Below are positions 57,146 to 64,000 of a stretch of 64,000 nt of DNA, piece after piece. Below the pieces are notes generated by a model, which was not told the DNA's origin, did not search any database, and worked only from the letters and a program-made list of their open reading frames with translations. The position numbers were made by a program, and so were the translations under genes. The stretch spans positions 1,116,001-1,180,000 of the forward strand of contig NZ_AP024854.1 of assembly GCF_024529955.1 (NCBI RefSeq), written 5' to 3'. The stretch comes from Photobacterium toruni. GTDB lineage: Bacteria > Pseudomonadota > Gammaproteobacteria > Enterobacterales > Vibrionaceae. Numbering within the stretch: the first letter of the stretch is position 1; each line of letters opens with the position of its first letter.

Positions 57146-58372
57146 TTAGCCCATGAATTTAGTCATAAAACCACTGATGTTAGATAAGCTTGCTAAGCTC
57201 ATGATAATCACAATAGTAATACCAATAACAGTCAGATAAAGTGGATGTTTATAGTTACCAACAATATTAGGTTTGCGTGTAGCGGCAAGCATTGTTGCAA
57301 GCACTATAGGTAAAATAATACTGTTGACTAGTCCTGCTAACATTAGTAATAAAATAGGCATATTCATTAATACAGTACCTATAGTGGTTAGCATTATAAA
57401 TCCGACGCACCATGTTTTTTCGTTACGAGCAACAATAGGGAACAGCGTTTTTATTAATGATATGGCCATGTAGGAGTTGCCAACTACCGAAGTAATTGAA
57501 GCAACAAATAAAACCAAGCCAAAAATAAAGTAGCCAATATCCCCCGCGCCGTGACGAAATGCATCTGCTGCTGGGTTCGATGTATCTAATGTTACTCCGG
57601 TTGTGATAACACCTAATACAGCACAAAATAATAAGATACGAATAATGACAGCAATAGATATCCCTGCCCACGCAGTTTTGGTGACATTGTTTGTATTTTC
57701 TATACCGGTTAATTTGACATCAATTAGGCGTTGTGCGCCGGTGTAATAACCACCAACAGCACCACCGACGATAGTTAAAGTTGGCAATAAAAGGTTAGAA
57801 AAATCAGAGGGGGCAATTGCTGCAATAATAGTTGGTGCAAATGGTGGTAAATTGGTAAGAGCAACATAGGCAATTAATACGATCATTAATAACCCAAGGT
57901 AACGTGCCATTTGATCCATACGCTTAGATGCATTATGAACAATGAAAAGTAGACTGCCAATAACACCTGTAAAAATGGCTCCCCAAGTAGTATCTAGTCC
58001 AGTTAATACATTCATGCCTAAGGCTGAACCACTTACATTACCAAAATTAAAAGCAACAGCACCAAGTGCTAACAAAATACCAATAAAGTATCCCATTCCT
58101 GGTGCAACTTTATTAGCAATGTCTTGAATACGTAAACCTGAAACACCAACAATTCGCCATAAGTTCATTACAATACCAAAAGTAATAAACATTGAAGCAA
58201 AAACAGGAAAAGCCATATCAATCTTATAGATATTAGTAAATACAGCTGTTTGGGTTAAAAATCCCGGTCCGACAGATGTTGTCGCCATTAAAAAAGCAAC
58301 GCTTAAAATTGCTTTATTTTGCCAGTTAGTTTGGCTAGGGGAGGTGCTGGTAGTTAATGTGTCAGTTTGCAT
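57146..58372 (-). CDS. NRAMP-related permease, probably purine-regulated
   Basis: The 408-residue protein has about 11 membrane segments and the general outline of NRAMP-family transporters. The canonical metal-binding motifs are not seen: in TM1, where DPGN is expected, the sequence is VGPGFLTQTA; in TM6 there is GGAVGGYYTGAQ instead of MPH. Metal transport is therefore doubtful. The start ATG 58372 has GGGA upstream; an upstream TTG at 58390 is less likely. A terminator separates it from budA. It has its own consensus promoter, with a perfect PurR box at the transcription start. This points to a substrate linked to purine metabolism, but that is inference. Confidence 0.75.
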   Translation of the reverse strand: MQTDTLTTSTSPSQTNWQNKAILSVAFLMATTSVGPGFLTQTAVFTNIYKIDMAFPVFASMFITFGIVMNLWRIVGVSGLRIQDIANKVAPGMGYFIGILLALGAVAFNFGNVSGSALGMNVLTGLDTTWGAIFTGVIGSLLFIVHNASKRMDQMARYLGLLMIVLIAYVALTNLPPFAPTIIAAIAPSDFSNLLLPTLTIVGGAVGGYYTGAQRLIDVKLTGIENTNNVTKTAWAGISIAVIIRILLFCAVLGVITTGVTLDTSNPAADAFRHGAGDIGYFIFGLVLFVASITSVVGNSYMAISLIKTLFPIVARNEKTWCVGFIMLTTIGTVLMNMPILLLMLAGLVNSIILPIVLATMLAATRKPNIVGNYKHPLYLTVIGITIVIIMSLASLSNISGFMTKFMG

Positions 58373-58476
58373 AATCAATCCCAAAATCAAAGTCTCTCAT
58401 ATTTATAAAAATAGAAAGACAACTGATGGGGATCAGCTGCATTATGGTGAGATATTTTTGCTAAAAAAGTAATGCA

Positions 58477-58492
58477 ATGTAATCGATTGCTT
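58477..58492. promoter_or_regulatory. PurR operator of the NRAMP-related permease gene
   Basis: On the minus strand AAGCAATCGATTACAT fits ANGCAANCGNTTNCNT in 12 of 12 fixed positions. It covers about +6 to +21 of the predicted transcript, a position where a repressor would block elongation or initiation. Confidence 0.75.
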
Positions 58493-58504
58493 TAGCTGGC
58501 GCGG

Positions 58505-58533
58505 ATAATAGAGAGAGTCTTAACCATTGTCAA
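58505..58533 (-). promoter_or_regulatory. Strong sigma-70 promoter of the NRAMP-related permease gene
   Basis: On the minus strand, TTGACA (perfect -35), 17-bp spacer, TATTAT. It is the best promoter match in the window and starts a leader of about 125 nt. Confidence 0.85.
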
Positions 58534-58552
58534 TAATGTTTTTTTAAAACGT

Positions 58553-58585
58553 AAAAAAAAGCCCCATTATTATAAATAACAGGGC
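58553..58585 (-). terminator. Intrinsic terminator of alsS-budA
   Basis: An 11-bp stem (GCCCTGTTATT with AATAATGGGGC, two wobble pairs) with a 3-nt loop is followed by T8 on the minus strand. Confidence 0.92.
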
Positions 58586-58606
58586 TTGAAAAATATGTGT
58601 TTATGG

Positions 58607-59326
58607 TTACTTCTCTGTTGTATGAATAGCGGCTTTAAGATCTTCAGGATTTAAATCAGCACGATCAAATTCTTGAGATGCAGGCATACGTAAATGGAAA
58701 TCTTTAAATATTTCAACTTCAGTAGTACCTTCTGTTAAAATAAAGTCACTTACATGGCCGCCTTGAGTACGATCATCACTAATAAAATGGAAATGGAATC
58801 CTGGTACATTAATACCAATCATATAATCTGGAATTTTAAAGCCAATCATTACGCCTGAAACATGGGTCATTTCAGCGATAGGTTGATGTTTTACTACTTC
58901 AACCATCGGTGGGTAAGGACGGTGTTGTGCAGGTACAGTACGTGTTTTAACGTATGAAAACTTACCTGTTAAACGAATAGCATTAATTGCATTATTCGCA
59001 ACAAAATCTTTCTCTAGACAAGCCTCAAATTCTGCTTTTGTTAGCTCGATAAGACTTACTTTGTCTGTTGGTTCAAAGTTAACTACGCCAGCGAAGGGAG
59101 TTGTAATATCATGACTAACTAAATGTACTTCACCGGTACTCGTTAGCTGATACACTTCGTCGCCTAAAATAATCATTTCACCATCAAGGTCATTAAAGGT
59201 ACCAATACCAAAGTTACCGTGATCAAGTAGCTGACCAATTGTAAAATCACCTTGATATAAACCTGCAATCAAGGCACTCATCATTGAGGTTTGGTAAAAT
59301 GTTTTGTCGTTATTTTTATTTTTCAT
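58607..59326 (-). CDS. budA: Alpha-acetolactate decarboxylase
   Basis: The 239-residue enzyme converts acetolactate to acetoin. Seen are YQTSMMSALIAGLYQGDFTIGQLL at the start, GTFNDLDGEMIILGDEVYQL, and the zinc-binding GFHFHFISDDRTQGGHVSDF with its three histidines. ATG 59326 is chosen: AAAGGA lies upstream and the gene then starts 11 bp after alsS. An upstream TTG at 59353, overlapping alsS, is less likely. It forms a two-gene operon with alsS. No acetoin reductase gene is near, so the product here is acetoin. Confidence 0.94.
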   Translation of the reverse strand: MKNKNNDKTFYQTSMMSALIAGLYQGDFTIGQLLDHGNFGIGTFNDLDGEMIILGDEVYQLTSTGEVHLVSHDITTPFAGVVNFEPTDKVSLIELTKAEFEACLEKDFVANNAINAIRLTGKFSYVKTRTVPAQHRPYPPMVEVVKHQPIAEMTHVSGVMIGFKIPDYMIGINVPGFHFHFISDDRTQGGHVSDFILTEGTTEVEIFKDFHLRMPASQEFDRADLNPEDLKAAIHTTEK

Positions 59327-59337
59327 AACGTGTTCCT

Positions 59338-61002
59338 TTAATCTTGTTGGCAAGGGTGAAGTTGATCAAGTAGGCGGCTGTTATCACGATAGTCAACGTT
59401 AACGTTAACTAATACTGGACCGCTTAATGCCATTGCTTTACGAAGTACTGGTTCAATATCATCTGCTGTGTTAATCGCTAAACCATGCGCACCAAAACTT
59501 TCTGCATACTTAACAATATCAGGACCCATGAAGCTAACTGCACTTTCACGACCGTATTTTTTAAGTTGCTGAATTTTAACCATGTCATAGCTGTGATCTG
59601 TCCAAACGAAGTGAACAATATTACATTTATGACGAACGGCTGTAGCCAATTCCATTGATGAGAATAAGAAGCCACCATCACCTGACATTGAAATAACTTT
59701 TTCATTAGGAGTCAGTAGTGATGCCGCGATAGCCCAAGGTAAAGCAACACCTAATGTTTGTTGACCGTTACTGAACAATAGACGACGTGGTTCAAATGAG
59801 TGGAAGTAGCGTGCCATCCAAATGTAGATAGAGCCTACATCGCAACATACAGTTGTATCATCACTTACAAAGCGGCGTAGGTCATGCACAAAACGTAATG
59901 GGTGAACACCCATTGATGATGTTTTATTAACGCCCATGCGCATAATTTGTTGTAGATCTTGACGTAAATCTTGAAACTTTTGATTGTTTTCAAGTGATTC
60001 ACGCTGATCTAATTCAGCAGCAATAGAAGCAACAGAGACCGCAAGATCACCAACAACTTCTGATACAGGATTATAGCTCGCTTCTAAATCTGCTTGTTGA
60101 TAACCCACATGGATAATTGGTGTTTTTCCATCTTTATTCCATAAGATTGGATCGTATTCAATTGGGCTGTAACCGATAGTAATAATTAAATCAGCATTGT
60201 TTAATGCAATATCACCAGGTTGGTTTTTAAATAATCCTACGCGACCAAGAAAACAATCATATAAATTATGAGAGATAACACCTGCCGCTGCAAAGGTATT
60301 AACTACGGCAATTTTTGTTTGTTCAAGTAATTGACGAATGGCACTAGCGACAAAAGGCTGACTCGCATCCATACCTAATAATAACACGGGATTTTTAGCC
60401 GCATTAATACGATCTGCCGCTTGGCGAATAGCTTGTGGGTGCGCACCACCAAATAAAATTGGCTTAGGTTGTTGTACTGGAATGAAAGGAATTTGGTTAG
60501 TTAGTACATCTTGAGGAAGGCTAACAAAACTTGCACCTTGCGTTGGTTGCTCTGAAATACGAAATGCTTTATGCACAACATCAGGTACAGATGCACTATC
60601 CATTACTTCAGCGGAAAACTTAGTAATAGGATTAAACAGAGAACGTGTATCCATTGATTGGTGCGTATTATGGGAATACATCGAAAGGGGAACCGCGCCA
60701 GCAAGTGCAACAACAGGATCACCTTCACTATTTGCTGTCGCAACACCAGTAACAAGATTGGATGCGCCAGGACCTGATGTGGCAAGACACACACCAGCTT
60801 TACCTGTTAAACGACCTGTTGCGGCTGCCATGAAAGCGGCATTTTGTTCGTGGTGACAAATAATGATTTCAGGACCATTGTCGCATACTGCATCAAACAC
60901 TGAATCGATTTTAGCCCCAGGGATACCAAAAACATGCGGAACATCGTGTGCTTTTAGGGTTGCAACGACAAGCTCTGCACCTGAGATAGTTTTATTTGAC
61001 AT
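59338..61002 (-). CDS. alsS: Acetolactate synthase, catabolic
   Basis: The 554-residue thiamine-diphosphate enzyme condenses two pyruvate to acetolactate. Motifs: the cofactor glutamate in CHHEQNAAFMAAATGRLTG (about 48-66), and GDGGFLFSSMELATAVRHKC...YDMVKIQQLKKYG as the ThDP-binding segment. It lacks a regulatory small subunit gene and is followed by budA, so it belongs to the fermentative (AlsS/BudB) rather than the anabolic branch. GAGG precedes the ATG. The expected role is to divert pyruvate to neutral acetoin when acid would accumulate. Confidence 0.95.
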   Translation of the reverse strand: MSNKTISGAELVVATLKAHDVPHVFGIPGAKIDSVFDAVCDNGPEIIICHHEQNAAFMAAATGRLTGKAGVCLATSGPGASNLVTGVATANSEGDPVVALAGAVPLSMYSHNTHQSMDTRSLFNPITKFSAEVMDSASVPDVVHKAFRISEQPTQGASFVSLPQDVLTNQIPFIPVQQPKPILFGGAHPQAIRQAADRINAAKNPVLLLGMDASQPFVASAIRQLLEQTKIAVVNTFAAAGVISHNLYDCFLGRVGLFKNQPGDIALNNADLIITIGYSPIEYDPILWNKDGKTPIIHVGYQQADLEASYNPVSEVVGDLAVSVASIAAELDQRESLENNQKFQDLRQDLQQIMRMGVNKTSSMGVHPLRFVHDLRRFVSDDTTVCCDVGSIYIWMARYFHSFEPRRLLFSNGQQTLGVALPWAIAASLLTPNEKVISMSGDGGFLFSSMELATAVRHKCNIVHFVWTDHSYDMVKIQQLKKYGRESAVSFMGPDIVKYAESFGAHGLAINTADDIEPVLRKAMALSGPVLVNVNVDYRDNSRLLDQLHPCQQD

Positions 61003-61234
61003 ATAAGCCTCATTGTTATGATTATTTATCGGCTCAGAACATTTTTTTCGCTAAATCGAATTTTATGTGATGAGTAACACAAAATCTAAATTATTTATCA
61101 TACAAATTAAAGAGGCTAAAATTGAAAGTTAATATTACTTATTTGATTAACGGTAGTGGAATTGATTGTATATAGGAGATTAAGTAGAGAAAATAATAAT
61201 AAGATAAGGATTGAAGATATTGATTCTTATGTAA

Positions 61235-61272
61235 TAAAAAATCACAGGGCTCATTTTAAGAACCCTGTGATT
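61235..61272 (-). terminator. Intrinsic terminator of the second nupC
   Basis: AATCACAGGG and CCCTGTGATT (10 bp, 13-nt loop), followed on the minus strand by six T. Confidence 0.9.
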
Positions 61273-61283
61273 ACAAGCTATTG

Positions 61284-62474
61284 CTATAGCATGATGTTAG
61301 CAATTAATGCAGATAAAATACTAACTAATGTTGAACCATAAAGTAAACGTAAGCCAAATCGAGCAACCATATTACCTTTTTCTTCGTTCACCCCTTTAAC
61401 TGCTCCCGCAATAATACCGATGGAGCTAAAGTTAGCAAATGAAACTAAGAAGATAGAAACTGTACCTATAGTATGCGCTGATAAGCCACCAGCTTGTTTC
61501 TGAAGATCCATCATTGCTACAAATTCATTAGTAACAAGCTTAGTTGCCATGATACTACCTGCCTGCAATGCTTCATGAGCAGGAACACCCATCAGCCATG
61601 CAACAGGGTAGAATAAGTAACCAATTAAGTTTTGGAAGCTGATCCCAAATGCAGCATTGAAGCCAGCATTAATCATTGAGATTAATGCGATAAAACCAAT
61701 AAGCATCGCTGCAACAATAACGGCAACTTTAAAGCCCATTAAAATGTATTCGCCTAGCATTTCAAAGAACGTTAATTTTTCACCACTTTCTGCTGCCATC
61801 ATCTCATCAATATCCATTTCTGCTTCATGATCATAAGGATTGATGATAGAAAGGATGATGAAAGTACTGAACATGTTTAAAAACAATGCCGCAACAACAT
61901 ATTTAGGATCAATCAGCTTCATGTATGAGCCAACAATAGACATAGATACCGTTGACATAGCCGTTGCCGCAAGAGTGTACATGCGACGCTCAGACATTCC
62001 ACCTAGAATATTTTTATAAGTAATAAAGTTTTCAGACTGGCCAACCATTAATGCACTGATTGCATTGAATGATTCTAGTTTACCCATGCCGTTGACTTTA
62101 GATAACAAAAAACCTAATGCTTTAATGATGTAAGGTAAGACTTTGATATGTTGCAGAATACCAATTAATGCGGAGATGAAAACAATTGGCATTAATACAC
62201 TAAGGAAGAAGTTAAAATCGTTGTTATTTGATAAATTACCGAATACAAAATTAGTACCGTCACCTGCAAATGAGAGTAAACCATTAAATGCATCTGCAAA
62301 CTCTTTCACAATACCTGTACCAGCAGATGAATTGAGAAGGAAGTAAGCAAGTGCTAACTCTATTATAAGTAGCTGAATAATATAGCGATATTTGATGTTT
62401 TTTCGGTTGTTACTGGCAAGCAAGGCTAATACTGCAATAACGACTAACCCGAGTATAAAGTGTAAATAGACCAT
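61284..62474 (-). CDS. nupC: Concentrative nucleoside transporter NupC, second copy
   Basis: The 396-residue CNT-family protein differs clearly from the copy at 24071. Motifs: [11 protein letters not shown] (about 71-81), [43 protein letters not shown], and [14 protein letters not shown], with the NEFVA part of the nucleoside-binding site. In the first binding region this copy has [10 protein letters not shown] where the first has GSVEAPLVVR. The Q-S-E-N form is usual in the E. coli NupX/PsuT/NupC branch, so substrate preference may differ. Confidence 0.92.
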   Translation of the reverse strand: MVYLHFILGLVVIAVLALLASNNRKNIKYRYIIQLLIIELALAYFLLNSSAGTGIVKEFADAFNGLLSFAGDGTNFVFGNLSNNNDFNFFLSVLMPIVFISALIGILQHIKVLPYIIKALGFLLSKVNGMGKLESFNAISALMVGQSENFITYKNILGGMSERRMYTLAATAMSTVSMSIVGSYMKLIDPKYVVAALFLNMFSTFIILSIINPYDHEAEMDIDEMMAAESGEKLTFFEMLGEYILMGFKVAVIVAAMLIGFIALISMINAGFNAAFGISFQNLIGYLFYPVAWLMGVPAHEALQAGSIMATKLVTNEFVAMMDLQKQAGGLSAHTIGTVSIFLVSFANFSSIGIIAGAVKGVNEEKGNMVARFGLRLLYGSTLVSILSALIANIML

Positions 62475-62543
62475 ATTGGATTGTGCTCAGTGTGATTGTT
62501 ATCTGTTTATGTGTGTATGCTGAATGATTTCATCCTTTAATAA

Positions 62544-62559
62544 AGTGATACATATCGCA
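62544..62559. promoter_or_regulatory. Candidate CRP site upstream of the second nupC
   Basis: AGTGA-N6-TCGCA matches the CRP consensus at 4/5 in both halves and lies 70 bp upstream of the start. Confidence 0.4.
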
Positions 62560-62612
62560 ATTTTAATCCAGTGATTTTTTTTGCGATTGACAAGAACTAA
62601 TTTTTCACGTTT

Positions 62613-62628
62613 GCGCAATCGCTTGCTA
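62613..62628. promoter_or_regulatory. Candidate PurR box upstream of the second nupC
   Basis: GCGCAATCGCTTGCTA matches the PurR consensus in 10 of 12 fixed positions on either strand. It lies about 140 bp upstream of the start. The remaining 62629-62944 is AT-rich without a recognised signal. Confidence 0.45.
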
Positions 62629-62944
62629 TTTATTCTAATATAGTGAAATAAATAATAATAATGATGAGTATATGAAATAAAAGTTACTGTATTGGGTGAT
62701 TTGATTTAATCTATTTTATTGAAATATATGTGTTTATTTAAGTGATGTAATTTGTCACTCTTTGAATTAAGTATTTACTATTTTGCTAGGTATATATCAA
62801 TAGTCGTGTAGCATATTAAGTTATAGCATTAATATTACAATGTAATATTGGAATTATGGAGGATAATTGGCGCTAGCATTAATTTACATTATAGATAGAT
62901 AATAAGAAGATATTTACTCTATTAGTATTATTACAGGCACTGTA

Positions 62945-63037
62945 ATGAAAAAATCTTCTAAAAATAGAAAATTATGGTATTTCCATAAACATGACCGTCG
63001 AACTAAGCATTTGTCTCTACCTAATTTAAAATCATAA
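62945..63037 (+). CDS. Possible 30-residue basic peptide
   Basis: ATG 62945 opens a 30-residue frame rich in Lys, Arg and His (MKKSSKNRKLWYFHKHDRR, then TKHLSLPNLKS). It ends inside a perfect hairpin that would serve as terminator for both this frame and the opposite gene. There is only a weak AGG before the start. Real small protein or chance frame cannot be decided from here. Confidence 0.3.
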   Translation: MKKSSKNRKLWYFHKHDRRTKHLSLPNLKS

Positions 63038-63062
63038 TCAACTGGTTACGTTAGTTGATTAT
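63034..63062. terminator. Bidirectional hairpin at the end of the MltF-like gene
   Basis: ATAATCAACT and AGTTGATTAT form a perfect 10-bp stem with a 9-nt loop that includes the stop of the minus-strand gene. Confidence 0.65.
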
Positions 63063-64000
63063 TTGAAAAAGTTTGGAGCGTCAAATTTATACGGTGGAAT
63101 AAATGGACGAATGCCTGAATCACGAAAACGTTGCAGTTTCATTATTTGTTTATAGACAATGAAGTAACGATTAATATGATTAACATAGACAATCGGTTGT
63201 AATCCTATGTGTTTACGGGTAATGATTTCAACATTATTAAACCATACATTAGGATTATAGCCTTGTTCTTTAGCATAACGGCGCATTTTATTGATATTAC
63301 CAGGCCCTGCATTATAAGCGGCTAAAGAGAGATAAATTTTATTATCATAATTTATCTCGTCGCTACTAAAGTATTGATTTTGCAAGTAACGCATATATTT
63401 AATACCCGCATGAATATTATTTTTTGCCGTATAAATATTTGGAATATTAACATTAGGATCACGGGCAGTACTCGGTAATACCTGCATAATTCCGACAGCA
63501 CCTTTATTAGAGACTTTGTGTTGATTTAGACCTGATTCTTGAAAGCCTTGTGCCATTAACATTAGATAATCAAAATCATATTGTTTTGAATAACGAAAGA
63601 AAATATGTGATAAATTTTCCATTTTATCGATATTATTAGGATCTAATAACGTATTAAGCCACCGATGATTTTTAAGATATTTACTATAAATTATATTACC
63701 AATTAGGGTTCCTTCTTTTACCGTATCAATATATTGATTAATCAATGCCATTAGTTTGGGACTATCTTTACGCATTGCCCATGCTATTTGACCATTATTC
63801 CGCAGTACAAAGTTATTGTTAATACGAATATTTTTCAATATAGGTTGCCAGATTTTGATCTTGTGGCTGTCTATTACTGTTGCATTTAAGAGGTCTAAAT
63901 TTATAAGTTCTAGTAATTCATAGTCTTGCAATGTTTCATCGATGAATAATATTGATACTGGCGGTAAATTTTGCATTCGTAATTTATTATTAATTTTAAG
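63059..64000 (-). CDS. MltF-like lytic transglycosylase, C-terminal part (cut by window end)
   Basis: The frame is open to the window edge, so the N-terminus is missing. The visible 313 residues begin with the end of a family-3 solute-binding-like domain (VIDSHKIKIW.., AWAMRKDSPKLMALINQYI). A lysozyme-like SLT domain follows (about 150-270): MAQGFQESGLNQHKVSNKGAVGIMQVLPSTA with the catalytic Glu in QES, and LSLAAYNAGPGNI. MltF cuts peptidoglycan glycans with formation of 1,6-anhydro ends. An ATG at 63976 is in frame, but the sequence before it reads as coding. Confidence 0.88.
   Translation of the reverse strand, partial: LKINNKLRMQNLPPVSILFIDETLQDYELLELINLDLLNATVIDSHKIKIWQPILKNIRINNNFVLRNNGQIAWAMRKDSPKLMALINQYIDTVKEGTLIGNIIYSKYLKNHRWLNTLLDPNNIDKMENLSHIFFRYSKQYDFDYLMLMAQGFQESGLNQHKVSNKGAVGIMQVLPSTARDPNVNIPNIYTAKNNIHAGIKYMRYLQNQYFSSDEINYDNKIYLSLAAYNAGPGNINKMRRYAKEQGYNPNVWFNNVEIITRKHIGLQPIVYVNHINRYFIVYKQIMKLQRFRDSGIRPFIPPYKFDAPNFFK

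Noticed and set aside
57146..61002. Single four-gene acetoin operon including the NRAMP-related permease
   Set aside because: A strong terminator after budA and a consensus promoter before the permease show separate transcription.

Overview
The window looks like a chromosomal segment of a marine gammaproteobacterium of the family Vibrionaceae, with Photobacterium the best guess. The reasons are the low GC content, the torECA and glpABC anaerobic respiration operons, the Vibrio-type long PurC, the divergent metR/metE pair, and a SEC-C protein of the PBPRA1643 family, which is named after Photobacterium profundum. I see no rRNA or tRNA gene, no insertion sequence, no integrase, no prophage block and no CRISPR array. 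It is mostly ordinary core and metabolic DNA, and the novelty is in regulation, small RNAs and a few gene pairs.

Layout. 1-6.2 kb: start of a YbdG-like channel, an RNase H with a viroplasmin domain, DcuC, a LysR/MFS divergent pair, and a g-type lysozyme inhibitor. 6.2-10.5 kb: glpABC (anaerobic glycerol-3-phosphate dehydrogenase), its genes joined by TAATG overlaps. 10.7-15.3 kb: a membrane protein, a DUF4250 protein, and metR/metE with a MetJ operator between them. 15.3-22.7 kb: META lipoprotein, MscS channel, YeaR-like cupin, and pstSCAB with a Pho box but no phoU. 22.9-28.9 kb: LysR, NupC, DUF805, a TyrP-like permease, a strongly folded intergenic segment, and a diadenosine-tetraphosphate-phosphorylase-like enzyme. 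28.9-34 kb: NlpC/P60 hydrolase, a solute-binding protein translationally coupled to a diguanylate cyclase, an rRNA/tRNA methyltransferase, and the SEC-C protein. 34.6-38.3 kb: zwf-pgl-gnd. 39-43 kb: torECA. 43.3-49 kb: purC, YdjM-like, DUF445, UvrD-like helicase. 49.3-55.5 kb: cation symporter, glutathione-dependent formaldehyde oxidation (dehydrogenase plus two Gfa copies), a heptanucleotide tandem repeat, and a type II NADH dehydrogenase. 56-61 kb: LysR, an NRAMP-related permease, budA and alsS. 61.2-64 kb: a second NupC and the start of an MltF-like transglycosylase cut by the window end.

How the genes work together. Several systems serve anaerobic or overflow metabolism (dcuC, glpABC, torECA, alsS-budA). 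A second theme is purine control. Sites fitting the PurR consensus ANGCAANCGNTTNCNT lie upstream of purC (12/12), the NRAMP-related permease (12/12), the first nupC (11/12 and 10/12), the second nupC (10/12), and a gene-free stretch upstream of zwf that is bounded by two terminators (11/12). This suggests that the permease and possibly a small RNA belong to the purine regulon.

Most interesting for follow-up: the PurR-controlled NRAMP-related permease that lacks the usual metal-binding motifs; the solute-binding protein/diguanylate cyclase pair; the three-hairpin RNA candidate at 27773-27898; the terminator-bounded interval before zwf; and the 15-copy TTAGGTA repeat upstream of the second gfa gene. 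All site calls were made by eye. No database search was possible.
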